This document shows positions 17,075 through 26,544 of a stretch of DNA of 64,000 nucleotides, in pieces. Position numbers and translations under genes: made by a program. The DNA is from Bradyrhizobium sp. SK17 (GTDB taxonomy: Bacteria > Pseudomonadota > Alphaproteobacteria > Rhizobiales > Xanthobacteraceae), in contig NZ_CP025113.1 of assembly GCF_002831585.1 (NCBI RefSeq), positions 7,827,001 through 7,891,000 of the forward strand, in the 5' to 3' direction. How positions within the stretch are numbered: position 1 is the stretch's first letter; the number at the start of each line of letters is the position of its first letter. The notes under the pieces were generated by a model. That model was not told the DNA's origin, ran no database searches, and worked only from the letters and a program-made list of their open reading frames with translations.

Positions 17075-18244
17075 ATGAAACGAAGAGTTATCATCATCGG
17101 CACGATCGTCCTCGCCGTCCTCGTGGCCGGCGGCAGTTTCTGGCATTTCGACCGGCGATCGCAAGCTGAGCCGGTTCCCCTGCCTGCCGCGGTGCCTGTC
17201 GTAACGGCCACCGTCACCAGCAAGGACGTCCCGATCTATCTGCGTGGCATTGGTACGGTGATCGCCTACAACACCGACGTGGTCCGCAGCCAGATCCAGG
17301 GGCAGCTCACCCAGATCACCTTCACCGAAGGACAAACCGTCAAGGCAGGCGACCTGCTCGCGCAAATCGATCCGCGACCCTATCAGGCCGAGATCGAACA
17401 GCAGACAGCCAATCGCGACCGTGACGAGGCCCAGCTCATGAATGCGCAGGCCAATCTGTCCCGTTACACACAGCTCGGCGACAAGGGCTACGCTACCCCG
17501 CAACTGGTCGAGACACAGAAGGCACAGGTGGCGCAGCTTGAGGCTGCCGTAAAGGCCGATCAGGCGCTGATCGATCAAGCCAAAGTCCAGCTCAGCTACA
17601 CCCGCCTGACTTCAGCCATCCCCGGCATCACCGGCGTCAGGCAGATCGACGTCGGCAACATCATTCATCCGACCGATCCCAGCGGTCTTGTCGTCGTGAC
17701 CCAGATCGAGCCGATCTCGCTGCTGTTCACCCTTCCGCAGACGGACTTGCCGCGGATCCAGGAGCAGATGGCGAAAGGACCGATGAAGGTCATCGCCTAC
17801 AGCCAGGACAACAAGATCAAGCTCGACGAAGGCAAGCTCCTGCTTGTCAACAACGAAATCGCCCAGACAACCGGCACCGTCCAACTCAAGGCAGAATTTC
17901 CAAACGCACAGCATCGGCTGTGGCCGGGACAATTGGTCAATGCCCGCCTGTTGCTGGAGACGCGCAAGAACGGCTTGACCGTTGCGGCGTCAGCCGTCCA
18001 GCAGGGTCAGAATGGATCGTATGTCTACGTCGTAAAGCCGGACAAGACGGTCGAGCTGCGCCCCGTCACGGTCGCAGAGATCAGCGAGGGCAAGGCGCTG
18101 ATCGATCAGGGACTGAAGGCTGGTGAGGTCGTCGTGGTCGACGGCCAATACCGGCTCCAGGTGGGAAGCCGGGTCGAGGAACTGCACGGCAAGGCCGCGC
18201 GTGAAGCCGATTTGCAAAGCTCCGTGCAGGAGGCCATTCCATGA
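17075..18244 (+). CDS. RND efflux periplasmic adaptor (MdtA-like)
   Basis: The 389-residue membrane-fusion protein starts MKRRVIIIGTIVLAVLVAGGSFW, an uncleaved anchor. Next come the lipoyl half-motif GTVIAYNTDVVRSQIQGQLTQITFTEGQ, an alpha-hairpin coiled coil (about residues 110-175, EIEQQTANRDRDEAQL ... LEAAVKADQALIDQAKVQL), and the beta-barrel and membrane-proximal domains. GTG at 17057 is in frame but ATG at 17075 follows GGAGTAGGACC. The stop overlaps the pump start as ATGA, so the two are translationally coupled. No TolC-type outer-membrane gene is adjacent. Confidence 0.92.
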   Translation: MKRRVIIIGTIVLAVLVAGGSFWHFDRRSQAEPVPLPAAVPVVTATVTSKDVPIYLRGIGTVIAYNTDVVRSQIQGQLTQITFTEGQTVKAGDLLAQIDPRPYQAEIEQQTANRDRDEAQLMNAQANLSRYTQLGDKGYATPQLVETQKAQVAQLEAAVKADQALIDQAKVQLSYTRLTSAIPGITGVRQIDVGNIIHPTDPSGLVVVTQIEPISLLFTLPQTDLPRIQEQMAKGPMKVIAYSQDNKIKLDEGKLLLVNNEIAQTTGTVQLKAEFPNAQHRLWPGQLVNARLLLETRKNGLTVAASAVQQGQNGSYVYVVKPDKTVELRPVTVAEISEGKALIDQGLKAGEVVVVDGQYRLQVGSRVEELHGKAAREADLQSSVQEAIP

Positions 18245-21200
18245 ATCTCTCCGCCCCCTTTATTCTTCGGCCGATTGCCACTGCCCTATTGATGGCCGGC
18301 CTGTTGTTGTGCGGTCTCGCGACCTATCCCCTGTTGCCGGTCGGCGCATTGCCGAACGTCAACTACCCGACGATTCAGATTTCGGCGCAACTACCCGGCG
18401 CAGATCCGCAGACCATTGCCTCATCGGTCGCAACACCGCTGGAACAGCAGCTGAGCCAAATTCCCGGCGTCACGCAGCTGACTTCGTCAAGTGCGCTCGG
18501 CGTCGCTCAGCTCACCGTCCAGTTCGAACTCTCTCGCACCGTCGATAGTGCCGCAGTCGATGTCCTCTCGGCCATCAATGCCGCGAGCCCGTATCTGCCG
18601 CAGAATATCCCCTACCCGCCGACGATCCGGAAGGTGAACCCCGCCGAGACGCCGATCATGCTGATCGCGCTGACTTCGGAATCCCTGCCGATGACGATCG
18701 TCGACGCCTATGCCGAGAACATCATCCTGCCCAAGATTTCGCAGATTCCCGGAGTCGGCCTGGTCGGGATCGGCGGTCAGCAGAAGCCCGCCATTCGCAT
18801 CCAGGTCAATCCGCAGGCGCTTGCCGCACGCGGGATCAGCCTCGAAGACGTGCGCAGCGTCGTCGCCGGCGCCAACGTCGATCTGCCCAAGGGCACGCTC
18901 AACAGCCCGCGCGTGACCTACACGCTGAACACCAACGACCAGCTCTTGAAACCATCCGCCTATGACGATCTCATCATCGCCTATCGCAACGGCTCGCCGG
19001 TGCGGTTACGCGACATCGGCACGGCGATCGAGGCGCCCGAGAACAACCTGCTGGCGGGATGGTACGGCAAACAGCCTGCCATCATCCTGGCCGTGCAGCG
19101 CGTCCCGGGAGCGAATGTCATCGAAACCGTCGATCGCATCAAAGAGCTCTTGCCGCGCCTGCAGGCTTCCGTCCCTCCCGCCATCAAGGTATCAATCGCC
19201 GCCGATCGCACCCAAACCATCCGCGCCGCCGTCTCTGACGTCCAGTTCACTCTGATGCTGACAGTGGCACTGGTGGTGATGGTCATCTTCGTTTTCCTGA
19301 GAAACTTCTGGGCCACCGTCATTCCGGCGATCACGGTTCCGCTGTCGCTGGTCGGTACATTCGCCATCCTCTATGTGCTCGGTTACAGCCTCGACAACCT
19401 GTCGCTGATGGCGCTATCGATCGCGGTCGGCTTCGTCGTCGACGACGCTGTCGTCGTGATCGAGAACATCGTGCGTCATCTCGAGGAAGGCCTTACGCCC
19501 ATGCAGGCGGCGCTCAAGGGCTCGGCCGAAATCGGCTTTACCATTATCTCCATCACGCTATCTCTGATCGCGGTCTTCATTCCGTTGTTCCTGATGGGCG
19601 GCTATGTCGGAAAGCTGTTCCAGGAATTTGCGATCACGATCACCGCCTCGCTGATCCTCTCGCTGATCATTTCGCTTACGCTGACGCCGATGATGTGCGC
19701 ACGTCTGCTCAAGGACGAATCGCGCAAGAAGCACGGCAGGCTCTATCTGCTGCTCGAGCGAGGCTTCGACGGCCTGCTCGCACTGTACGCACGCGGCCTG
19801 CGCGTGGTGCTGCGTCACCGCTTCACCACCCTCATGGTCATGCTCTCGACGATCGCCCTGACTGGCTATCTCTACGTGATCATCCCCAAGGGATTTTTCC
19901 CGCAGCAGGATACCGGCCAGATCGTGGGCATTACCGAGGCCGCACAAGACATCTCGTTTCCGGCCATGGCCGAACGCCAACAGGCGATCGTCGACATCCT
20001 GTTGAAGGATCCGGCCGTTGAATCTGTGGCCAACTATATCGGCCCAGGCGGCCCGACCGCGACGCTCAATCAGGGGCGCGTCTTCATCGTGCTGAAGCCG
20101 AAGCCGGGGCGCAAGGTCAGCGCCGATCAGGTGATCAACCGGCTGAAGCCCAAGCTCGCCCGTATCCAGGGTATAGTGCTGTACATGCAGGCAGCCCAGG
20201 ACATCACCATCGGCGCGCGCCTTTCAAAGACCGAATACCAGTATACGTTGACCGATGCGGATTCCGACGAACTCACCCACTGGTCTGCGATCTATCTGGA
20301 AAAGATTCGCGCGCTCCCTGGCATCGCCGATGTGGCGAGCGACCAGGCAAACGCCGACCCACTGCTCGACGTGACCGTCGATCGTGAGGTCGCATCGAGC
20401 TACGGCATACTGCCCTCGACCATCGATAACACCCTCGATGATGCGTTCGGTCAGCGCATCGTCTCCACGATGTTCACCTCGCTGAACCAGTACCATGTCG
20501 TGCTGGAGGTCAATCCGCGCTTTCAGTACGGTCCAGATGCGCTCAAGGACATCTATATCAATTCCGCCAGCGGCCAGCAGGTGCCCTTGAGCACGCTGGT
20601 GAAGAGCGTCATCAAGCCGGCGCCGATCCTCATCAATCACCAGAGCATGTTTCCATCCGTCACCATCTCGTTCAACCTGAAGCCCGGCGTCGCGCTGGGA
20701 GACGCGGTGGCGGCGATTCAGAAGATCGAGAAGGACACCGGCAAGCCCCAATCCCTCGCGACATCGTTTCAGGGCAATGCCCAGGCATTTCAGTCGTCGC
20801 TGAAGGGCACGCCGCTCCTGATCGGCGTGGCGCTGGTGGTGATCTACATCATCCTCGGCGTGCTCTATGAGAGCCTGATCCACCCGATCACGATCCTGTC
20901 GACCCTGCCCTCCGCCGGCATCGGCGCGTTGCTTCTGCTGATGGCCGTTCACATGGACCTCAGTGTGATCGCCATCATCGGAATCATCCTCTTGATCGGC
21001 ATCGTCAAGAAGAACGGCATCATGCTGGTTGACTTCGCCCTCGAGCAGCAACGCCAGCATGGCCTGAGCCCTCGGGATGCGATCTACCAGGCTTGCACGC
21101 TGCGGTTCAGGCCGATCCTGATGACGACGATGGCCGCGTTGCTCGGCGGCGTACCCTTGATGGTCGGCACAGGCACCGGCTCGGAGCTCCGCCAACCGCT

Positions 21201-21384
21201 CGGCTACACGATCGTCGGCGGGCTGATGCTCTCGCAGATCCTCACGCTCTACACGACGCCGGTGGTCTACCTCTACCTCGACCGGCTCGGCAGCTGGCTG
21301 ACGAGGAGCAAGCCGCAAGCCGGCGATCCGCCCGGTTCGCCCGCGGCCAAAAGCGCGACAGAATTGAGCCATGAACCCGCTTGA
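18241..21384 (+). CDS. RND multidrug efflux pump (MdtB/MdtC-like)
   Basis: This 1047-residue inner-membrane proton antiporter matches the HAE1/MdtBC family in length and motifs: SAPFILRPIATALLMAGLLL (TM1), PGADPQTIASSVATPLEQQL and PNVNYPTIQISAQLP in the porter domain, and a TM4 segment AVGFVVDDAVVVIENIVRHLEEG carrying the paired Asp of the proton relay. Two large periplasmic loops separate the TM1-2 and TM7-8 pairs. It overlaps the adaptor by ATGA. A homotrimer working with the adaptor and a distant TolC would be expected. Drug specificity cannot be inferred. Confidence 0.94.
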   Translation: MNLSAPFILRPIATALLMAGLLLCGLATYPLLPVGALPNVNYPTIQISAQLPGADPQTIASSVATPLEQQLSQIPGVTQLTSSSALGVAQLTVQFELSRTVDSAAVDVLSAINAASPYLPQNIPYPPTIRKVNPAETPIMLIALTSESLPMTIVDAYAENIILPKISQIPGVGLVGIGGQQKPAIRIQVNPQALAARGISLEDVRSVVAGANVDLPKGTLNSPRVTYTLNTNDQLLKPSAYDDLIIAYRNGSPVRLRDIGTAIEAPENNLLAGWYGKQPAIILAVQRVPGANVIETVDRIKELLPRLQASVPPAIKVSIAADRTQTIRAAVSDVQFTLMLTVALVVMVIFVFLRNFWATVIPAITVPLSLVGTFAILYVLGYSLDNLSLMALSIAVGFVVDDAVVVIENIVRHLEEGLTPMQAALKGSAEIGFTIISITLSLIAVFIPLFLMGGYVGKLFQEFAITITASLILSLIISLTLTPMMCARLLKDESRKKHGRLYLLLERGFDGLLALYARGLRVVLRHRFTTLMVMLSTIALTGYLYVIIPKGFFPQQDTGQIVGITEAAQDISFPAMAERQQAIVDILLKDPAVESVANYIGPGGPTATLNQGRVFIVLKPKPGRKVSADQVINRLKPKLARIQGIVLYMQAAQDITIGARLSKTEYQYTLTDADSDELTHWSAIYLEKIRALPGIADVASDQANADPLLDVTVDREVASSYGILPSTIDNTLDDAFGQRIVSTMFTSLNQYHVVLEVNPRFQYGPDALKDIYINSASGQQVPLSTLVKSVIKPAPILINHQSMFPSVTISFNLKPGVALGDAVAAIQKIEKDTGKPQSLATSFQGNAQAFQSSLKGTPLLIGVALVVIYIILGVLYESLIHPITILSTLPSAGIGALLLLMAVHMDLSVIAIIGIILLIGIVKKNGIMLVDFALEQQRQHGLSPRDAIYQACTLRFRPILMTTMAALLGGVPLMVGTGTGSELRQPLGYTIVGGLMLSQILTLYTTPVVYLYLDRLGSWLTRSKPQAGDPPGSPAAKSATELSHEPA

Positions 21385-21408
21385 CCAGTTCTGCGGCGGC
21401 TGCAGAAC

Positions 21409-21430
21409 GGCCGATACCGCGGTATCGGCC
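21409..21430. promoter_or_regulatory. 22-bp perfect palindrome containing ATACC-N2-GGTAT
   Basis: A perfect 22-base palindrome lies 25 bases after the RND pump stop and about 140 bases before the AraC start. Its core ATACC-GC-GGTAT is shared with two other intergenic palindromes at 31507 and 32237. No T run follows, which argues against a rho-independent terminator and for a protein-binding site. Confidence 0.5.
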
Positions 21431-21569
21431 TCATAGCCAAGGTTATAGGAAAGAGAGGACGAGGGTAGAATACAGCGCACTGGGCTCCTGAGATAGCAAT
21501 CAACCGCGGAATGGTCCTCGTCCCGAGACGAGAATTGGTTCCGGATGTTGAGCTTTCAAGAGCAGGCAA

Positions 21570-22517
21570 ATGTCAAACGCTATCTCTACGTCTTCGTCCC
21601 AATGGCAGGAAGGCCGGTTCCCAGCGTCAATCACTGCGGTCGCGCAGCAATTGGACCCGTGGAACGACGATCTCGGCCTAACCGAAGAAATCCAATGGCG
21701 CGAGGCCGATTCGCCTGAAGGCCATTGTCAGATCAAGGCGTCAAGATGGGTCGCTGATCGTGGCAGCCCTCGAAATGCGCACTCCGTCACGCCTGACCAC
21801 TGCCATATCGTCAGCGTCGCGATAAAGCCCTCGCGTGTCAGATTGGCCGCGGGCTCGGAGATCATCTCCGAAGGCTTGATGGCGCCCGGCACGGTGCATG
21901 TGAGCGCTCCCGGCCAGCGATTGACCGCACGGTTTAGCCCGCCTTTCGATTTCCTTCATTTCTATGTCGACAACCAGTTCCTCATCGAGCAACGGCTGAT
22001 ACACGACGGAACAAGCGAAGGCCGTCCGGCGTCGCCTTTCCGCGACCCGCTGGCGGAAAAGTGTGGCCGGTCATTGCTGGATTTCGGCGAGTATTGCCAT
22101 CCCGAATACGTAGCGAGCATCAGCAAGGCGATTGTGGTTCGCGCGCTGACACACCAACAGGGCAATCGGACCTGCGGCGGGCTGCCCAAGTGGAGACTGC
22201 AACGATTGGAGCGCTATCTTGCAGATAACATCGGAGGCCAGGTAAGCCTCCAGAATATGGCCAACGCTGCGGGCCTCTCTCGAATGCACTTCGCAGCGCA
22301 ATTTCGTGCAACGACGGGATTCAAGCCGCACGAGTATCTGCTTCTGAAGCGCGTGGAGCAGGCCAAGATCGTCATGATGGAAACGAAGATGCCGCTGGTC
22401 GAGGTGGCGCTTTCCGTCGGATTCAGCGCGCAGGCACAGTTCTCGACCGTGTTCAAGCGATTCACCGGGCAATCGCCGGCTCGCTGGAAACAGGAATTTC
22501 AATCCGCCACCGCGTGA
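21570..22517 (+). CDS. AraC-family transcriptional regulator
   Basis: The 315-residue protein has a poorly conserved N-terminal sensory half and a C-terminal AraC/XylS DNA-binding domain from about residue 210. The first HTH is VSLQNMANAAGLSRMHFAAQFRATTGFKPHEYLLLKRVEQA, and the second includes VEVALSVGFSAQAQFSTVFKRFTGQSPARWK, a clear match to the family signature. It lies downstream of the RND operon on the same strand, separated by a gap carrying the palindrome at 21409. It could regulate the pump or act elsewhere. Confidence 0.9.
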   Translation: MSNAISTSSSQWQEGRFPASITAVAQQLDPWNDDLGLTEEIQWREADSPEGHCQIKASRWVADRGSPRNAHSVTPDHCHIVSVAIKPSRVRLAAGSEIISEGLMAPGTVHVSAPGQRLTARFSPPFDFLHFYVDNQFLIEQRLIHDGTSEGRPASPFRDPLAEKCGRSLLDFGEYCHPEYVASISKAIVVRALTHQQGNRTCGGLPKWRLQRLERYLADNIGGQVSLQNMANAAGLSRMHFAAQFRATTGFKPHEYLLLKRVEQAKIVMMETKMPLVEVALSVGFSAQAQFSTVFKRFTGQSPARWKQEFQSATA

Positions 22518-22701
22518 GGACCGAATGACCTTCCAGATCTCGCAACGAGGCAAGACATGCTGGAGGACAGCGCGAACCTTGCTCGACGCGGCGAAGCCAT
22601 CACCGACCATGTGATCGCGGATCAGCTTAAGGCACGTGCCGACGGCTACGAGCGTCGGGCCCATCGTGCCACGAGTGAGACCATGCATGAAGGAGCTGAA
22701 C

Positions 22702-22965
22702 ATGGCTCTCGTGTATTTCCACTGCTCCAATGACAGGGAGCTCCTGGTGGATCACCGCGGCGCGATCGTAAGCAATCTTGCCGAGGCGCGTGATCAGGCG
22801 ACCGGTGTAGTGAGATCCCTTGCTTCCGCACGCCGTCTGGAAGACTGGCGACGCTGGGTCTTGCACGTCAACGATGATCTCGGCGACGAGCTATTCGTCG
22901 TCCCATTCGCCTTCGTGCTCGGCAAGTCATTGAAGCTGCCGCGCTCACGGTTCGGCCGTCGTTAG
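22702..22965 (+). CDS. DUF6894-like small protein
   Basis: An 87-residue protein with AGGAGCTGAAC just before the ATG at 22702. It has the pattern I associate with DUF6894 proteins of rhizobia: an opening Y-F-H strand (ALVYFHCSNDRELLVDHRGAIVSNLAEARDQA), then a helix, then a W-x-V-x-V-x-D-D-x-G-x-E strand pair (WVLHVNDDLGDELFVVPF). Function is unknown; these proteins are abundant, often near stress genes. Confidence 0.7.
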   Translation: MALVYFHCSNDRELLVDHRGAIVSNLAEARDQATGVVRSLASARRLEDWRRWVLHVNDDLGDELFVVPFAFVLGKSLKLPRSRFGRR

Positions 22966-23337
22966 CACCGTTTCGCCGACACCCAAACGCGATCGGCTAC
23001 AGCAGGCTCATTACGTGAGATCCGAACTTGCTGCGGCCGCCGCAACTGCTTGCTCGACCGCCGAGCTCGCGCTCGTTCCGTTGTTCATGATCGAGCCGGC
23101 CTGAGCGTGATGGTGTCGAGCTCGGCGAACGCCGTCCGCCCGCCGCTCGCTGAACGAGCGATCTCTTCCTCTTCCAAAGATCAGGGTAAGTCGCGCGCTC
23201 AAGGTGTTGCCAGCTTTGAAGAATTGCGCAGCCGACACCATGCAAATTCCAAAAACCTGGGCGCTCCGAAAATACGACGATCGCCTTCCGCTGCATTATC
23301 GAGCGCGTAGGGCTGCCCCGGCCCAAAGGAGAAAGTG
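22966..23337. other. Intergenic region without a recognised gene
   Basis: About 370 bases precede the bicupin gene. Open frames on both strands are Arg/Ser-rich and lack ribosome binding sites. The promoter of the bicupin gene should lie here; I could not assign it. Confidence 0.35.
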
Positions 23338-24558
23338 ATGAGCAAGACCAATACGAGTGCAGCTCCAGGCGTTCCGAACCGTCCGACGCCGAGCTTTGGC
23401 AATCCAGATCTGCCGCCGGAGGGACGACTGAACACCGCAGGTAATCCCGAAAGCCTGCGCAGCGACGGCCCACGCAACCAGTTTATCGATAGCCAGTTCC
23501 CCTCGCAGCTGGACCCGCCTGCCACCGACATCAGCACTCAACCCTTCTTCTGGTCGTCGTTCAATATCTCGCCCAAGCGGATCCAGAACGGAGGCTGGGC
23601 CCGCGAACTGACGTCTGAGGACTTCACGATCTCGGAGGAGATCGCCGGCGTCAACATGCACCTGGCACCAGGCGGTATCCGCGAATTGCACTGGCACCAG
23701 ACCGCCGAATGGGCCGTCATGACGCGCGGAAAATGCCGCATCACGACCATTGACGCGCTTGGCCGCCCCAGCGTCGACGACGTCGAAGAGGGCGACCTAT
23801 GGTATTTCCCGGCGGGCCTGCCGCACTCGCTCCAGGGCCTCGGCCCCACCGGCGCGGAGTTCGTGCTGGCTTTCGACAGCGGCAAGCAGTCCGAAAGCAA
23901 CACCCTGCTTTTGACCGACTGGCTCGCACATACCCCGCCCGACGTGCTGGCCAAGAATTTTGGAGTGCCCCAAGAAACATTCCGCAACATCCCGCTCAAT
24001 AATCTCTGGATATTCCAGGGCACGTTGCCGGGAAGCCTGGCAGCCGACCAGGCTGCTGCGGGCGTTCAGCCCCATACCGAGCCGGTGATCTTCCGTCTGT
24101 CACGATCCAAACCGGTCAAGGAAAACAGCGGCGGCCGCATTCAGATCGCCGACAGCACCAACTTCACGATCTCGAAGACGATCGCATCGGCTCTCGTTAC
24201 CATCGAGCCGGGAGGGATGCGCGAGTTGCACTGGCATCCGAATGCGGATGAATGGCAATACTACCTTCGTGGGCAGGCCCGGATGACGGTGTTCAACACC
24301 GGACCCAAGGCGACCACGAACGATTTCCGCGCCGGCGACGTCGGCGTGGTGCGCAAGAGCCTTGGCCATTATGTCGAGAATACCGGCACCGACGTTCTGC
24401 AGTTCCTCGAGTTATTCCGCGCCGACAGGTATGAGGAGGTGTCGCTCGCCGAATGGTTCGGACACCTCCCGCCCGAGCTGCTGATGCAGCATTTGAATCT
24501 GACTCGGGAGGACGTCGAGAAGCTGCCAAAGGGCCGTCGCGGCATCGTCCCCGTCTGA
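23338..24558 (+). CDS. oxdC: Bicupin oxalate decarboxylase
   Basis: The 406-residue protein has two cupin domains with full manganese sites: H118, H120, E124 and H163 in the first (GGIRELHWHQTAEW ... LPHSLQG), and H297, H299, E304 and H343 in the second (GGMRELHWHPNADEW ... LGHYVEN). The lid that decides decarboxylase versus oxidase activity reads S-E-S-N-T at residues 185-189, followed by LTDWLAHTP as in bacterial OxdC; the catalytic Glu (E186) is kept. It would convert oxalate to formate and CO2 with proton consumption. ATG 23338 follows AAAGGAGAAAGTG. No signal peptide is seen. HdeD and an AEC carrier follow. Confidence 0.9.
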   Translation: MSKTNTSAAPGVPNRPTPSFGNPDLPPEGRLNTAGNPESLRSDGPRNQFIDSQFPSQLDPPATDISTQPFFWSSFNISPKRIQNGGWARELTSEDFTISEEIAGVNMHLAPGGIRELHWHQTAEWAVMTRGKCRITTIDALGRPSVDDVEEGDLWYFPAGLPHSLQGLGPTGAEFVLAFDSGKQSESNTLLLTDWLAHTPPDVLAKNFGVPQETFRNIPLNNLWIFQGTLPGSLAADQAAAGVQPHTEPVIFRLSRSKPVKENSGGRIQIADSTNFTISKTIASALVTIEPGGMRELHWHPNADEWQYYLRGQARMTVFNTGPKATTNDFRAGDVGVVRKSLGHYVENTGTDVLQFLELFRADRYEEVSLAEWFGHLPPELLMQHLNLTREDVEKLPKGRRGIVPV

Positions 24559-24633
24559 TCGTTCAGCACAAGCCGTGAAACCAACCTCGGAGCCCGCGTC
24601 GGCACGGCGCGGGCTCTGAATAGGGGAAAGATC

Positions 24634-25209
24634 ATGACCGTTCAATCGATCGACGACGCGCGTGACGCCATCAGCAAGATCTTTCGCGACCACTGGCAGT
24701 TGTTCCTGGTTGAAGGAATTGTTCTGGCCATACTGGGTCTTCTTGCGGCAGTTCTGCCGTTAGCGACGGGCTTTGCCATCACTATCCTGTTCGGCTGGCT
24801 TTTTCTGTCCAGCGGCATTGTCGGATCAATCACCACCTTCGCAATGCGCCGAGCACCGGGTTTCTGGTGGTCCCTGCTCTCCGCTATCCTCGGCATCGCG
24901 GCCGGAGCATGGCTTCTCGTCCAGCCCGCGCTCGGCCTGGCGTCACTGACATATCTGTTGATCGCGTTCTTGCTTGTCGAAGGAGGCGTCACAATCATGT
25001 TTGCACTTGAGCATCGCGGAGCGCTGTCGGGAAGGTGGGAGTGGATGCTCGTGAGTGGAGTCGTCGACCTGCTGCTCGCGGGCGTCGTCTTCGCCGGTCT
25101 GCCCGGGACGATAGCATGGGCGCTGGGATTGATCGTCGGTATGAACCTCGTATTCGGCGGCGCCTCCATGATCGGCATGGCACTCGCCGCACATGCGGAA
25201 TTGCCATAG
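24634..25209 (+). CDS. hdeD: HdeD-family acid-resistance membrane protein
   Basis: A 191-residue protein with six hydrophobic segments arranged as three hairpins (LFLVEGIVLAILGLLAAVLPL; ITILFGWLFLSSGIVGSI; WWSLLSAILGIAAGAWLL; SLTYLLIAFLLVEGGVTIMFAL; WMLVSGVVDLLLAGVVF; WALGLIVGMNLVFGGASMIGMALAA), the DUF308/HdeD pattern. HdeD helps Escherichia coli survive acid at high cell density. Standing 75 bases after a proton-consuming oxalate decarboxylase gene, it fits a joint acid-stress function. Confidence 0.88.
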   Translation: MTVQSIDDARDAISKIFRDHWQLFLVEGIVLAILGLLAAVLPLATGFAITILFGWLFLSSGIVGSITTFAMRRAPGFWWSLLSAILGIAAGAWLLVQPALGLASLTYLLIAFLLVEGGVTIMFALEHRGALSGRWEWMLVSGVVDLLLAGVVFAGLPGTIAWALGLIVGMNLVFGGASMIGMALAAHAELP

Positions 25210-25229
25210 CGTGTCGTGGTGGGCCCGTC

Positions 25230-25250
25230 CCTGGCGCGCAATGCGCCAGG
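25230..25250 (+). terminator. GC-rich hairpin after hdeD, no T run
   Basis: CCTGGCGC and GCGCCAGG form an eight-base perfect stem around GCAAT. The T run of a rho-independent terminator is missing, so it may instead protect the hdeD transcript 3' end or attenuate readthrough toward the AEC gene. Confidence 0.4.
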
Positions 25251-25253
25251 TCA

Positions 25254-25430
25254 ATGGATGCGATCGTGAATAACAACTCCGCGGCAACTGCCCGCTCGCT
25301 CAGCGATCGAGGCTCCCGACGGCCGGTTGCCCTTCGAATGATCCTCGATCCACTTTTCAGCAGCGATGAACCTACCATGTTCGTCGTTTGCACCACCCTC
25401 CGTAGGCCGCGAGGAACCGTCTGCAAATGA
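25254..25430 (+). CDS. Possible 58-residue leader protein overlapping the AEC start
   Basis: An open frame from ATG 25254 ends in TGA at 25428-25430, overlapping the AEC start codon as ATGA. Its predicted product is Arg/Ser-rich with no recognised domain and the ribosome binding site is weak. The exact ATGA overlap is the main argument that it is translated. It could be a leader ORF or chance. Confidence 0.25.
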   Translation: MDAIVNNNSAATARSLSDRGSRRPVALRMILDPLFSSDEPTMFVVCTTLRRPRGTVCK

Positions 25431-26347
25431 CCGCAATCATCCAGGACACAGCTTCGGTTCTCTTCGTGCTGGCGCTCGGATACTTCTCCGGAAAGCGCAG
25501 TATGTTCACGCAGGATCAAGCCGAGGGATTCAATCGCCTGGTGTTGAATTACTGCTTGCCTGCGATGCTTTTTGTCTCAATCGCGCATTCAACCAGACAG
25601 CAGTTGTGGTCCGACCGCACGACGCTCGTCGCCGCGGCGATCGTGCTCATGGGCTGGTACCTCGCAAGCTTGGCGGTCGCGAAGTTCTTTTTCGGCCACA
25701 GCCGGGAGGAGGCCGTTATCGCTGGTCTAAGCGCCAGCACGCCCACCGTGGGATTTCTAGGCATCGCCGTCCTTGCGCCGCTATTCGGTGCTGGAGCGGC
25801 GCTGACCGTTGCAACAGTCGCGCTGGTGGTAAATCTGGTTCTAGTGCCGCTCGGGGTGATCCTCGCGGCGCCCGCCAGCACCAAACTATCAGCTGCGCTG
25901 ATGCAGGCGATCGAGCAACCGATCGTAATCGCGCCAATGATCGCGACGGCGATGGTCGCGGCGGGAATTCGATTTCCGAGCGTCGCCGACGCGCCGCTCG
26001 CGTTGATCGGTCATGCGACTTCGGGCGTCGCGGTGTTCACGGCAGGCCTGGTGCTTGCAGCCCACACGTTTCGGCTCAACCTTGAAGTCGCCTGGAACGT
26101 CGTCATCAAGCTCGTGCTGATGCCGGCTTCCATGCTGGCGCTCGGGCTCGCCTACGGAATCGGCGGCGAGATGCTCGAACAGCTGATTTTGATCGTAGCT
26201 TTGCCGCCTGTATTCGCAGGCATGATTCTCGCCGTGCGCTACAACACCTATGTCGAAATTGCGTCCTCGACCCTCATCACGAACACACTACTGTTCGTTG
26301 TTGCCGCGCCCGCGTGGATTGCCGTCGCCCGGTCGTTCGGAGCGTAG
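25427..26347 (+). CDS. AEC-family transporter (auxin-efflux-carrier fold)
   Basis: The 306-residue membrane protein has the two-times-five-helix AEC layout, with GYFSGKRSMFTQDQAEGFNRLVLNYCLPAMLF at the N-terminus and the crossover motifs SASTPTVGFLGIAVLAPLFG and ALPPVFAGMILAVRYNTYVE. The opening resembles malonate/oxalate carriers of the MdcF/YfdV group. YfdV is linked to oxalate tolerance in E. coli, and this gene lies two loci downstream of an oxalate decarboxylase gene, so oxalate or formate transport is a reasonable guess. The substrate is not proven by sequence. Confidence 0.85.
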   Translation: MTAIIQDTASVLFVLALGYFSGKRSMFTQDQAEGFNRLVLNYCLPAMLFVSIAHSTRQQLWSDRTTLVAAAIVLMGWYLASLAVAKFFFGHSREEAVIAGLSASTPTVGFLGIAVLAPLFGAGAALTVATVALVVNLVLVPLGVILAAPASTKLSAALMQAIEQPIVIAPMIATAMVAAGIRFPSVADAPLALIGHATSGVAVFTAGLVLAAHTFRLNLEVAWNVVIKLVLMPASMLALGLAYGIGGEMLEQLILIVALPPVFAGMILAVRYNTYVEIASSTLITNTLLFVVAAPAWIAVARSFGA

Positions 26348-26544
26348 CAGCCGCAATGCTCACGCCAAACTCAACAAGCTTGCTGAGCTCCAATGCTGTG
26401 ACGGGCGTCGCGATCTGCATCCACCGTCTGTCTAGCGAGATGTCGACCGCGTTTTCTTGAATGGCCGGAGCGATGGCTCCAAATCCCCGATGCTGGAAGC
26501 AGTGCTCCTTTGTTGTCGAAGCTCGCCTCTCGGAGACTCGAATT

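Noticed and set aside
21409..21430. Palindrome as the terminator of the RND operon
   Set aside because: A perfect stem without loop or T run is a poor terminator, and its core recurs at two other intergenic positions, so an operator is preferred.
20224..21480. Long minus-strand frame opposite the RND pump
   Set aside because: Antisense to a fully supported 1047-residue pump, with no domain of its own.
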